From the NCBI GenBank assembly GCA_014874475.1, contig JADBJJ010000017.1, forward strand, positions 62,001 to 126,000: 64,000 nt of DNA, in the 5' to 3' direction. This DNA comes from Chloroflexota bacterium (GTDB lineage: Bacteria > Chloroflexota > Anaerolineae > B4-G1 > DUEL01). A program made the position numbers and the translations under genes. Under the pieces are notes generated by a model. The model did not search any database. It had not been told where the DNA came from and saw nothing but the letters and a program-made list of their open reading frames with translations. Position 1 is the first letter of the stretch; each line of letters begins with the position of its first letter. Of the stretch, positions 27,817-35,376 are shown piece by piece.

Positions 27817-28124
27817 GAGAAGTTCCAGCGGGCGGCACAGAACCCCTCCTTCCCCTTCTACCACATCCGTCCGACTTTCCCGATGCCCTCCGGCGGAATT
27901 ACCCCCAAAATGGTGCCGCAAGTGATCAAAGACCTGGGGCCAGATATTGTCATCGGCTCGGCGGGGAATCCACTCCTATCCACAGGGGCCGGTGGCCGGG
28001 GCTCGCGCGTTCCGGCAGGCCATCCAGGCCGCTACGGAGGGCTGTCCGCTGGAGGACGCGGCCCGAACTCCGCGTCGCTCTGGAAACCTGGGTGGACCCG
28101 TTTGGAAAAGGACTGGGGGTATAG
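27817..28124 (+). pseudogene. C-terminal remnant of a RuBisCO large-subunit-like protein
   Basis: Three frames in series give recognisable RuBisCO C-terminal sequence. Frame 1 (27817-27960): FQRAAQNPSFPFYHIRPTFP, then MPSGGITPKMVPQVIKDLG. Frame 2 (about 27960-28062): GIHSYPQGPVAGARAFRQAI. Frame 3 (about 28065-28124): PELRVALETWVDPFGKG. The SGG..P, DIVIG and GIH.HP.G...GA.A.RQAI pattern is that of the RuBisCO phosphate-binding loops (form III/IV-like). At least two frameshifts and loss of the N-terminal 300 or so residues make it nonfunctional. It follows directly after the coiled-coil gene. Confidence 0.78.
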
Positions 28125-28157
28125 CCCACATCCCCAGACCATTTAGCAGGAAGCGCT

Positions 28158-28613
28158 ATGAAACGACGCGTCCTGTTTCTCTGCACCGGCAATTCCGCCC
28201 GCAGCCAGATGGCGGAGGGCCTGGTCCATCATTTCCTGGGCGACCGCTGGGAAGCGTTCTCGGCGGGGACCCGTCCCACCGGCTACGTCCATCCCATAGC
28301 CATCCAGGCTATGGCCGAACTGGGCATAGACATCTCGGATCACCGCTCCAAGTCCGTAGAGGAGTTTCGCGGTCAGAACTTTGATGTTGTCATCACGCTC
28401 TGCGACAGCGCGGCCCAGGAGTGCCCCGTCTGGCTGGGACCGGGACAGGCCATCCATATGGGTTTTCCGGACCCCGCCCAGGCCGACGGTATTACAGCCG
28501 ACCGCCTGGATGCCTTCCGTCAGGTGCGAGAGAGTATCCGGGAGAAAGTGCTGGATTACCTGGAGAAGGAGGCCACTGGATCGCGCAGAAAGTCGCAGAA
28601 TTTTCATCTCTAA
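28158..28613 (+). CDS. arsC: Low-molecular-weight phosphatase-fold arsenate reductase
   Basis: 151 residues. The P-loop FLCTGNSARSQMAEG (CX5R) starts the protein. A second pair, ITLCDSAAQECPVW, matches the resolving cysteines of thioredoxin-coupled arsenate reductases (Cys 82 and Cys 89 in the Staphylococcus enzyme), which plain tyrosine phosphatases lack. Reduces arsenate to arsenite using thioredoxin. FSAGTRPTGYVHP and FPDPAQADG are also family-typical. No arsenite pump or ArsR lies nearby. Confidence 0.87.
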   Translation: MKRRVLFLCTGNSARSQMAEGLVHHFLGDRWEAFSAGTRPTGYVHPIAIQAMAELGIDISDHRSKSVEEFRGQNFDVVITLCDSAAQECPVWLGPGQAIHMGFPDPAQADGITADRLDAFRQVRESIREKVLDYLEKEATGSRRKSQNFHL

Positions 28614-28662
28614 TATTTGGCGTAATTCTACGCGTTACTGCGGCTCCTCTAAAGGGGGTAGA

Positions 28663-29817
28663 ATGTTCGTTTTGCGAGAGGACTACGAAGAACGGGAAGC
28701 CCGCTTGCTGGCCCCCTACGGCTTCAAAAGTCGGGAATCGCGCGGCCGAGCCGTGCCAGAGGACGAGCATCCTTACCGCACCGCCTTCCAGCGAGATCGG
28801 GACCGTATTCTCCACACCACCGCGTTCCGCCGGCTGGAATACAAGACCCAGGTCTTCGTCATCTATGAAGGGGACTACTACCGTACCCGTTTGACCCACA
28901 CGCTGGAAGTCGCCCAGATCGGGCGGACGCTGGCCCGCGCGCTGGGGGCAAACGAGGACCTGGTGGAGGCCATTTGTCTGGCCCACGACCTGGGCCATCC
29001 CCCCTTCGGGCACGCAGGGGAGGCCACGCTGAACGCGCTGATGGCCGGCCACGGCGGCTTTGACCACAATCGCCACAGTCTGCGCATCGTGGATTTTCTG
29101 GAGCAGCGGTTCCCCGAGTTTCGCGGCCTTAACCTGACCTGGGAGGTGCGGGAGGGCATCGTCAAGCACGAGACGGAGTACGACGTCGCCGACGCGGCCG
29201 GGTTTGAGCCGGAGAAACGGGGGACCCTGGAGGCCCAACTGGCCAACCCCGCCGACGAAATCGCCTACAACGCCCACGACCTGGATGATGGCCTCCGCTC
29301 CGGGCTCATTACCCCGCGCGACCTGGACGGCATCGCCTGGTGGGAACGGCTCAAGGAGAGCATCGGCTGGTCCGGTGACTCCTTCACCGAACTGATCCGC
29401 CACCGGCTCATCCGCCGGTTCATCGGCCTGCTGGTCACCGACCTGGTCACTGAGACCCACCGTCGGCTGGAGAGATGGCGGCCGAATTCCCCCGAGGACA
29501 TTCGCCTCCATCCGGAGAATATCGTCGCTTTCTCCCCGGAAGTTCAGCAGATGAACCGGGAACTGAAGACGTTCCTCCTGGAACGGCTGTACCGCCATCC
29601 CCGCGTCATCCGGATGCAGAAGAAGGCGGAACGGGTGGTGACGGAACTCTTTGAGGCATACGTGGCGGAACCGGCCCAACTCCCCCTGGAGGTCCAGGCC
29701 CGGCTGGAGGAGGGGGAAGACCTGTATCGGGTCGTCTGCGATTACATCGCCGGGATGACGGACCGCTTCGCCATGCAGGAATACGCCAAAATGTTTGACC
29801 CCTACGAGCGGGTATGA
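28663..29817 (+). CDS. dgt: Deoxyguanosinetriphosphate triphosphohydrolase-like protein
   Basis: 384 residues. The HD-superfamily metal site is complete: RTRLTHTLEVAQIGR (His), CLAHDLGHPPFGHAGE (His-Asp pair and the following His), and ADEIAYNAHDLDDGL (distal Asp). The start YRTAFQRDRDRILHTTAFRRLEYKTQVF is diagnostic. Removes triphosphate from dNTPs and helps set the dNTP pool; some members limit phage. ATG 28663 is chosen for AAAGGGGG just upstream and the family start; the frame runs back to 28381 through arsC in another frame and is spurious there. Confidence 0.92.
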   Translation: MFVLREDYEEREARLLAPYGFKSRESRGRAVPEDEHPYRTAFQRDRDRILHTTAFRRLEYKTQVFVIYEGDYYRTRLTHTLEVAQIGRTLARALGANEDLVEAICLAHDLGHPPFGHAGEATLNALMAGHGGFDHNRHSLRIVDFLEQRFPEFRGLNLTWEVREGIVKHETEYDVADAAGFEPEKRGTLEAQLANPADEIAYNAHDLDDGLRSGLITPRDLDGIAWWERLKESIGWSGDSFTELIRHRLIRRFIGLLVTDLVTETHRRLERWRPNSPEDIRLHPENIVAFSPEVQQMNRELKTFLLERLYRHPRVIRMQKKAERVVTELFEAYVAEPAQLPLEVQARLEEGEDLYRVVCDYIAGMTDRFAMQEYAKMFDPYERV

Positions 29818-29841
29818 AAGGGGGCAGCGCTTTATAAGTAC

Positions 29842-29869
29842 TGGACAAAGAAGGAATTTGTAGTAAAAT
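29842..29869 (+). promoter_or_regulatory. Sigma-70-type promoter for 30069 gene
   Basis: TGGACA (29842-29847), 16-base spacer, TAAAAT (29864-29869). Leads into a 200-base leader with two hairpins. Confidence 0.5.
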
Positions 29870-29897
29870 CGTAATCGTTCAGCCCTTACCCTACCCC

Positions 29898-29968
29898 ATT
29901 TCCTCCCCTCTTCCGCAGTATGGAGAGGGGAGGAAATTTAGGGGTTCGCAGTGGTTTCGCCACTCCCC
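29898..29968 (+). promoter_or_regulatory. Two hairpins in the 200-base leader of the quinate-dehydrogenase-like gene
   Basis: Hairpin 1 has perfect 13-base arms ATTTCCTCCCCTC (29898-29910) and GAGGGGAGGAAAT (29925-29937). Hairpin 2 (29941-29968) has GGGG/CCCC and AGTGG/CCACT arms. No T-tract follows. They may be a dispersed CCTCCCC/GGGGAGG repeat or a leader RNA structure. Confidence 0.55.
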
Positions 29969-30068
29969 CTACTTTTTCCCCGGGGGAGGACCATCGGGGC
30001 TCATAAGGAGCAATAACCGCACTCAATATAGGCCCAGCGGGCCATCTTCCTGAGGAGCAGCAATTTCT

Positions 30069-30971
30069 ATGAAACATGTCATCAGCATCAGCCTGGGCAG
30101 TTCCACCCGCGATAAACGGGTGACCATCACCCTGGCTGGCGAATTGGTGCAGATTGAGCGGATCGGCACAGACGGCGACGCCGACCGGGCCGCCCAATTG
30201 TACCGGGAACTGGATGGCAAGGTAGACGCTTTTGGCGTGGGCGGATTTGACCTGGGGCTCACCGTAGCGGGGCGGTACTACCCCATCTACAGCGTCCAGA
30301 AAATTGTCGCCGGCGTCCGCCAGACTCCGATGGTGGACGGTAGCGGCCTGCGCCAAACAATAGAGCGCCAGATCGCCCCATTCATAGAGAGGACCATCGG
30401 CCCCGAAGTGAACCCGAAGCGAGTGCTGATTCCTTCGGCGGTAGACCGGTACGACCTGGCTCTTTCCTTTGCAGAGACCGGATATGACCTTCTTTTCGGC
30501 GACCTGGGGTTTGCTCTGGGACTGCCGATTCCCATCCGTTCCATCCCTTCCCTCCACCTCCTGGCCCGCATCTTGCTCCCGATTTTGCTGCGAATGCCCT
30601 TTGAGTGGCTCTACCCCACTGGCGAGAAACAGGAGACCATCCAGCCCAAGTTCCCTCAGTGGTACGAGTGGGCTACCGTCATCGCCGGGGACTGTCTCTA
30701 TATTAAACGGCACATGCCGGAGCGGCTAGACGGTAAAATCATCGCCACCAACACCACCACCGAAGCGGATTTGGAGACGTTCCGCCAGCGGGGCGTACGC
30801 TACCTGGTTACTTCCACCCCCCGCATAGAGGGGCGTTCGTTCGGTACCAACGTGATGGAGGCCGCTCTGGTCGCCGTGGCGGGGAAGAGCCGCCCGCTGA
30901 CCTCCCAGGAACTGGAGGAGATGATTCGCCAACTGGGTCTGGAGCCCACTATCCAGCCGTTGAATCCGTAG
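30069..30971 (+). CDS. Quinate 5-dehydrogenase-like protein (function uncertain)
   Basis: 300 residues. The N-terminus HVISISLGSSTRDKRVTITLAG and the stretch FGVGGFDLGLTVAGRYYPI match a family often labelled quinate 5-dehydrogenase in thermophiles. However, no classical shikimate-dehydrogenase catalytic Lys-Asp pair or GxGGxA NADP loop is obvious, so that label should be doubted. The middle part (about 160-190) is hydrophobic. The C-terminal part GKIIATNTTTEADLETFRQRGVRYLVTS reads like a nucleotide- or substrate-binding fold. The next gene, a nucleotidyltransferase, follows by 14 bases. Confidence 0.6.
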   Translation: MKHVISISLGSSTRDKRVTITLAGELVQIERIGTDGDADRAAQLYRELDGKVDAFGVGGFDLGLTVAGRYYPIYSVQKIVAGVRQTPMVDGSGLRQTIERQIAPFIERTIGPEVNPKRVLIPSAVDRYDLALSFAETGYDLLFGDLGFALGLPIPIRSIPSLHLLARILLPILLRMPFEWLYPTGEKQETIQPKFPQWYEWATVIAGDCLYIKRHMPERLDGKIIATNTTTEADLETFRQRGVRYLVTSTPRIEGRSFGTNVMEAALVAVAGKSRPLTSQELEEMIRQLGLEPTIQPLNP

Positions 30972-30985
30972 CGCCGGAGTTAGGA

Positions 30986-31783
30986 ATGAACGGAGTACCG
31001 CAAATAGTTGCTATCGTTCTGGCAGGAAGTTCACCCCAGGAGAGCGACCCCCTGGCCGAGCATACGCTGGGCCGACCCAAAGGGCTTCTGCCGATTGCCG
31101 GCCGTCCTATGCTGGCCTACGTGGTGGAGGCCCTGGCGGGCTCCCGGTATATCCAGAAAATCATCGTGGTCGGCCTGCCGCCGGAGGACCGACCGCCGCT
31201 GGCGGTTCCCGTCACCTATCTCCCGGCCCACGGCGACCTGTTCAGCAACGCCGAAGCGGGGATCAACTATGCCGTGACCGTCCACCCGGACCTGGAAGGT
31301 GTCGTGATCAGCAGCGCCGACATTCCCCTGTTGACCTCGGAGATCGTAGACCGGTTTATAGAGGACTGTCTGTGCACTGACCACGATGTTTACTACGGGA
31401 TAGTGGAACGGTCGGTGATGGAAAGCCGCTTCCCTACTTCCCGGCGCTCCTACGTGCACCTCCGGGAAGGGGATTTCGCCGGAGGGGATATGATTCTGGT
31501 GCGGCCTGGAGCGATGCTGGCGAACCGGGACCTCTGGCGGCAGGTGGCGGATGCTCGCAAGAGCGCGCTCTCTCAAGCGCGGATTCTGGGAGGGGTATGG
31601 CCCGTGCTGAGATTGCTGGCCCGACGGATGAGTCTGGCCGAAGCGGAGCAACGGGCCAGTCGGGCATTGAACGTACGGGGGCGGGCTGTTATCTGCAGAG
31701 ACCCCGAGGTCGGTATGGACGTGGACAAACCGTTTCAATTGAAAATTGTGCGGGCCGAACTGGAGGAGCGCTGGCATGGATAA
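30986..31783 (+). CDS. MobA-like nucleotidyltransferase
   Basis: 265 residues. The start VAIVLAGSS followed by GRPKGLLPIAGRPMLAYVVEAL is the NTP-transferase nucleotide-binding loop; VVISSADIPLLTSEIVDRFI supplies the metal-binding Asp. Transfers a nucleotide onto a small substrate; MobA-like proteins act on molybdopterin, glycerol- or sugar-phosphates. Residues 165-265 are longer than simple MobA and end in VGMDVDKPFQL, seen in 2-C-methylerythritol- or phospholipid-type relatives. Overlaps the PAP2 gene by 8 bases. Confidence 0.82.
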   Translation: MNGVPQIVAIVLAGSSPQESDPLAEHTLGRPKGLLPIAGRPMLAYVVEALAGSRYIQKIIVVGLPPEDRPPLAVPVTYLPAHGDLFSNAEAGINYAVTVHPDLEGVVISSADIPLLTSEIVDRFIEDCLCTDHDVYYGIVERSVMESRFPTSRRSYVHLREGDFAGGDMILVRPGAMLANRDLWRQVADARKSALSQARILGGVWPVLRLLARRMSLAEAEQRASRALNVRGRAVICRDPEVGMDVDKPFQLKIVRAELEERWHG

Positions 31784-32309
31784 GCAGGTAAAGACGTCAT
31801 TCTGGGAACGGCTATTTCACCTGGATGCGCGGCTCTCGGCTCGGCTGGCACTGCGGGCCCGTTTCCTGCGCTGGCTGGCGACCTTCTTCGCCCACACCGG
31901 CGACGCCGCCGTCTGGCTGGCAGGCGCGGGGACGCTTTTCTTCCTGGCGGAGGCTGCCTTCTGGCGCGAACTGGCCTTGCGCGTCATCACGGCGATGACG
32001 GCCGGGGGTGTTGCCTCCACTGCGCTGAAGTGGACGTTTCGCCGTCAGCGGCCGCCGGGGCCTTCGGCTGGGCTCTATTTCCACCTGGACCGTCATGCCC
32101 TCCCTTCTGGCCATGCCACACGCGTCGCCTGCATTATGGTGGTGCTCAGCCCGATTCTCCCTGCCTGGTGGGCCAGCGCCCTGCTGGGCTTGTGGGCCGC
32201 GCTGGTCTCTCTCTCCCGCGTCGCCCTCCAGATTCACTACCTGCTGGACATCCTGCTGGGGATGGCCGTTGGCGCGCTGGTGGGGCTGGCAGTCATTCGG
32301 CTGATATAG
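31776..32309 (+). CDS. PAP2-family membrane phosphatase
   Basis: 177 residues with about five membrane helices and the three PAP2 active-site motifs: KWTFRRQRP (KX6RP), LPSGHATR (PSGH) and SRVALQIHYLLDI (SRX5HX3D). It dephosphorylates a lipid phosphate such as phosphatidate or undecaprenyl pyrophosphate outside the membrane. It starts within the end of the nucleotidyltransferase gene (ATG 31776), so the two are translationally coupled; a joint role in lipid or glycolipid synthesis is an inference. Confidence 0.9.
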   Translation: MDKQVKTSFWERLFHLDARLSARLALRARFLRWLATFFAHTGDAAVWLAGAGTLFFLAEAAFWRELALRVITAMTAGGVASTALKWTFRRQRPPGPSAGLYFHLDRHALPSGHATRVACIMVVLSPILPAWWASALLGLWAALVSLSRVALQIHYLLDILLGMAVGALVGLAVIRLI

Positions 32310-32355
32310 GGGAGCCTCCCTTTCGGATTTGCAGTCCAACGGGTATAGGGGCGGT

Positions 32356-32386
32356 GTTTTGCAGCGGCCGGAGGCCGCCGCAAAAC
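32356..32386. terminator. Possible terminator hairpin after PAP2 gene
   Basis: GTTTTGC.GCGGCC arms pair with GGCCGC.GCAAAAC; GTTCTTTTC follows. A weak U-rich tail makes termination plausible. Confidence 0.45.
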
Positions 32387-32428
32387 GTTCTTTTCACGAA
32401 ATTGACACACACCCGACACACTCCTCAT

Positions 32429-32457
32429 TTCGCATCCTTGCAAAAGTACAGTATAAT
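32429..32457 (+). promoter_or_regulatory. Promoter for secreted LysM gene
   Basis: TTCGCA (32429-32434), 17-base spacer, perfect TATAAT (32452-32457), about 50 bases before the ATG. Confidence 0.5.
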
Positions 32458-32507
32458 GAAACTGCGTTAATTACCCTCTTCCCCGCTCTTCTGAAAGGAG
32501 GCGTGCC

Positions 32508-32966
32508 ATGCGAAGGGCGTCTGTGTTGACTCTCGTGCTGCTGCTCCTGACGCTGATGGCCCAGGCAGCCTCGGCAGCACCGGCCCGGTGGGCCATCCTG
32601 GGATACCACTTGGTTAAGCCAGGGGAAACCCTCTTCTGCATCGGCCGAGCGTACGGGGTAGACCCATGGGCCATTGCCGCTCAGAACAGTCTCATAAATC
32701 CCAGCCGCATCTACGCGGGGATGAACCTGGCTATACCGGACGCGTACCGGACTCTGCCCTCCGGCCCACGCTGTGTCCCCCAGTTCGGTCCTCCCACTCC
32801 ACCGGTCTGTACCTGCGCAACGTACTACACTATTCAGACTGGGGATAACCTCACCCGCATCGGCATCCGGTTCGGGGTGAGTCCATGGCGTATCGCCGAG
32901 TGCAACGGCATCTACAATCTGAACTACATTCGTGCTGGCGACACGCTATGCATCCCCAACCCATAA
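32508..32966 (+). CDS. Secreted protein with two LysM domains
   Basis: 152 residues. The signal peptide (about 1-28, Leu-rich, cleavage after ASA) is followed by two LysM repeats: YHLVKPGETLFCIGRAYGVDPWAIA (about 33-77) and YYTIQTGDNLTRIGIRFGVSPWRIA (about 105-150), each with two Cys that may form disulfides. No catalytic domain. It probably binds cell-wall glycan. AAAGGAGG lies 8 bases before ATG and an intrinsic terminator follows. Confidence 0.88.
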   Translation: MRRASVLTLVLLLLTLMAQAASAAPARWAILGYHLVKPGETLFCIGRAYGVDPWAIAAQNSLINPSRIYAGMNLAIPDAYRTLPSGPRCVPQFGPPTPPVCTCATYYTIQTGDNLTRIGIRFGVSPWRIAECNGIYNLNYIRAGDTLCIPNP

Positions 32967-32991
32967 CCCTGCACTCTCAACGCTGCCACTG

Positions 32992-33023
32992 GCCCGGCCC
33001 GGTCAAAGAGCCGGGCTTTTGTT
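32992..33023 (+). terminator. Rho-independent terminator
   Basis: GCCCGGC / GCCGGGC stem followed by TTTTGTTTG, right after the LysM gene. Confidence 0.72.
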
Positions 33024-33376
33024 TGTCAAATAGCCCATCCTTCCTCCCACATTTCCATTCATGCTTTGCTTGCCCCCTATGACCCCATAGTGGTCTCCCC
33101 ATAGAGGGTTGCTGAATATTCACCGCTGTGCAAGAAAGCCGGGTTCCGTTTCCTGGATAAGGGCGGGCGTACTATCCAGCATATTGGCCCCACCCCTCTG
33201 CCCCCCTCCCCCGCCCGGCTGCGCTGTGCGGGGAGGGGGCGCTAAAGGCCCTATCCTGTGCCAGCACCGACTCGGCGATGAGCCAATAGCGTTATCTTTT
33301 CAGCAACACTCAGGAGGCTAACTGACCTCATATAACTCGCCATAAAACTGAAATAACTTTCAAGATGCAAATGCAT
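33024..33376. other. Non-coding gap with inverted repeats
   Basis: About 350 bases with no credible gene. A GC hairpin of CCCCCTCCCCCGC and GCGGGGAGGGGG lies at 33202-33239. GTTGCTGAA (about 33111) and TTCAGCAAC (about 33299) are inverted ends of a possible small non-autonomous element. Confidence 0.5.
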
Positions 33377-33404
33377 TTGACTTTCCCCCACGACGTGATA
33401 AAAT
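33377..33404 (+). promoter_or_regulatory. Sigma-70-type promoter for rpsA leader
   Basis: TTGACT (33377-33382), 16-base spacer, TAAAAT (33399-33404). The predicted transcript starts at about 33411, some 200 bases before rpsA. Confidence 0.65.
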
Positions 33405-33418
33405 ATCTATACGATTCT

Positions 33419-33593
33419 GGATACCTGTCCGCAGAGCGCGCTGGATAGACCGTTCCTATTGCCAGTTTCGCAAAGATAGGAGGGCAAGAGAAGGCACGGG
33501 GCTCCGCGATGCTGGGTATGATCCATTTCCCCGGCATCGACCGCGCCGCAGTAAGAGCGTTGGCGAGGCCGGGTTTTTTTGTGGACAGGTATC
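33419..33593 (+). ncRNA. Structured leader RNA or attenuator upstream of rpsA
   Basis: Perfect 11-base arms GATACCTGTCC (33420-33430) and GGACAGGTATC (33583-33593) close the element. Inside, CCTAT (33455-33459) can pair with ATAGG (33476-33480) and TGCC (33460-33463) with GGCA (33483-33486), a pseudoknot arrangement. A terminator-like stem (CCCGGC / GCCGGG, 33530-33573) with seven T follows, just before the second arm and the ribosome site. No known riboswitch class was recognised. The design suggests control of rpsA or a separate 170-base RNA. Confidence 0.5.
33530..33580 (+). terminator. Intrinsic terminator within the rpsA leader
   Basis: CCCGGC / GCCGGG outer stem with an inner CGCC/GGCG stem, then TTTTTTT (33574-33580). 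It lies 33 bases before the rpsA ATG and is an attenuator candidate. Confidence 0.6.
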
Positions 33594-33612
33594 GGGCTGG
33601 AGGAGAGGAATT

Positions 33613-34884
33613 ATGGTATTGGAGTTCACCGCATCATCAGCCCAGCCGGAGACGGCTGTGGATATGGAAAGTCTGCTCCAGGAACAGGAGGGGTATATTG
33701 CTCGCCCCGGAGAAATCCGCAAGGGACGGGTCATCCAGGTCACCGAAGATGGTGCTCTGGTGGACGTGGGGCTCAAGCGGGAGGGGTTTGTTCCTGCCAG
33801 CGACCTGCGCCAGGTACGCAAAGAGATGGGGGAAATTCAAGAAGGCGACGAAGTATTCGTTAAACTCCTGGAGAGCGAGAGCGATGGTTATATCAAGGCC
33901 TCCATCTATCAGGCCCGCCTGGAGGAGGATTGGATTCGGGCCGAAGAAATGATGAAGAGCGGCGCCCTCTATGAAGGGCGGATCTCCTCGTACAACCGGG
34001 GTGGGTTGACGGTTCCATTTGGTCGCCTCCGGGGCTTTATCCCGGTCTCCCAGGTTGTGGGTATCCCGCGCGGCCTGAAGGAAGCGGAGCGACGCCAGCG
34101 ACTGGCCGAGATGGTCGGCCAGACCGTTGGCTTGCGAGTGGTGGACGTCAACAGGGAGGAGAAGCGGCTCATTCTCTCCCAGCGGCGTGCCCACCGGGCA
34201 TGGCAGCGCATTCTGCGCAAGCGCCTACTGGATAGCCTGGAGGTCGGACAGCGCCGTTGGGGGAAAGTCTCCAGCATCACCAACTTCGGCGTGTTTGTGG
34301 ACCTGGGGGGCGTGGAGGGAATGGTCCACGTCTCCGAACTCTCCTGGCAGCGGGTGGAGGCCCCCCATCAGGTTGTACGGGTGGGGGATAAGGTGGAGGT
34401 CGTCGTTCTGGAAGTGAACCGGTCCAAAGAGCGCATTGGCCTCAGCATCAAGCAGACCCAGGAAGACCCCTGGACCCGGGCAGGAGAGAAATACCGCGAG
34501 AATCAGTTGGTGGAAGGGCGGGTGACCCGTGTCGCCGATATCGGCGCTTTCGTGGAACTGGAGCCTGGAGTAGAGGGGCTGCTGCATGCCAGCGAACTGA
34601 TCGGCGCTCCGGATGTGACGCCCCAGCAGGTGCTGAAGCCGGGCGAGACCATCCTGCTAAAGGTTCTGGAGGTCAACCCCTCCCGCCGCCGCATCCGCCT
34701 GAGCGCCCGACGGGTCCGTCGGGATGAGTGGGAACGCTGGGCCGCCGAAAAGGCCGCCCGCGAGCGCACAGCGGAACCGGTCCCCGAAACAAAGGTGGTC
34801 GTTTCCGAAGCCGAAGCAGCGGCTCCCGATGAGCCCGCCGCCGTCCCCGAGGCGGAGCCAGTGGCCCTGGCTAACGAGGCGTGA
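33613..34884 (+). CDS. rpsA: 30S ribosomal protein S1 (four S1 domains)
   Basis: 423 residues: four S1 RNA-binding domains (about 33-100, 118-186, 205-275 and 290-360), seen from repeats such as GRVIQVTEDGALVDVGLKREGFVP, GKVSSITNFGVFVDLGGVEGMVHVSEL and GRVTRVADIGAFVELEPGVEGLLH. An acidic, Ala/Pro-rich tail ends the protein. S1 binds mRNA at the ribosome; four-domain forms occur in Gram-positive-like lineages. GGAGGAGAGG precedes the ATG. An unusual structured leader lies upstream; infA follows after a bidirectional terminator. Confidence 0.93.
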   Translation: MVLEFTASSAQPETAVDMESLLQEQEGYIARPGEIRKGRVIQVTEDGALVDVGLKREGFVPASDLRQVRKEMGEIQEGDEVFVKLLESESDGYIKASIYQARLEEDWIRAEEMMKSGALYEGRISSYNRGGLTVPFGRLRGFIPVSQVVGIPRGLKEAERRQRLAEMVGQTVGLRVVDVNREEKRLILSQRRAHRAWQRILRKRLLDSLEVGQRRWGKVSSITNFGVFVDLGGVEGMVHVSELSWQRVEAPHQVVRVGDKVEVVVLEVNRSKERIGLSIKQTQEDPWTRAGEKYRENQLVEGRVTRVADIGAFVELEPGVEGLLHASELIGAPDVTPQQVLKPGETILLKVLEVNPSRRRIRLSARRVRRDEWERWAAEKAARERTAEPVPETKVVVSEAEAAAPDEPAAVPEAEPVALANEA

Positions 34885-34935
34885 GCCGGAACTCGCCCCT
34901 GCTCCCCTTTCATCTCCTACACAAAAAAGAATCTT

Positions 34936-34976
34936 TTTCATTGCGGCGGCTTCGCCGCCGCAGTGAAATTTTTTTA
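34936..34976. terminator. Strong, possibly bidirectional terminator
   Basis: Stem TTTCATTGCGGCGGC / GCCGCCGCAGTGAAA with TTTTTTT after it and an A-run before it, so it works in both directions. Confidence 0.8.
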
Positions 34977-35010
34977 TCCTTTATCCTGTATCCCCAGGAA
35001 AGGGTGGTCT

Positions 35011-35259
35011 ATGGCCAAACGAGAAGATAAAGTAGAAATAGAAGGCACGGTAGTGGAAACTTTGCCCGGCACCCAGTTCCGGGTGAAGTTAGATACCGGC
35101 CATGAAGTCCTGGCCTATCTCTCCGGCCGGATGCGCAAATACTATATCCGCATTCTCTTGGGCGATCGGGTGCGGGTGGAACTCTCCCCATACGACCTGA
35201 CCCGGGGACGGATCGTCTACCGGTACAAACGACCGGAGGAAGCCGATTTGGGAGAATAA
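35011..35259 (+). CDS. infA: Translation initiation factor IF-1
   Basis: 82 residues of the OB-fold initiation factor that sits in the ribosomal A site. [41 protein letters not shown] and [22 protein letters not shown] are family signatures. ATG 35011 is chosen on the family start; the frame opens earlier at 34963 through the terminator. AAAGGG lies upstream. It is separated from the usual ribosomal-protein cluster, which is common outside Firmicutes. Confidence 0.95.
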   Translation: MAKREDKVEIEGTVVETLPGTQFRVKLDTGHEVLAYLSGRMRKYYIRILLGDRVRVELSPYDLTRGRIVYRYKRPEEADLGE

Positions 35260-35376
35260 GATTATCCGTACTGGAACGATACCCTGGCACGCCAGGAGCA
35301 ATGATGATGATGATGAATGGCTGCCAGGCTTTTCCTCGTATTCCCCTGCTCCCCCTACTTCCCCGGTGGAGGCGCA

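Noticed and set aside
27765-28124. A 119-residue gene at the end of the coiled-coil gene
   Set aside because: Its middle part is out of frame with clear RuBisCO-like sequence found in two other frames, so it is read as part of a pseudogene.
28381-28662. N-terminal extension of the dGTPase frame
   Set aside because: It overlaps arsC in another frame and encodes no family sequence; ATG 28663 has a good ribosome site.
33109-33321. A 70-codon gene in the gap before rpsA
   Set aside because: No ribosome site, low-complexity content and overlap with inverted repeats.
33419-33593. Known riboswitch (TPP, cobalamin, c-di-GMP, SAM or T-box)
   Set aside because: None of the conserved cores of those classes could be found in the leader.
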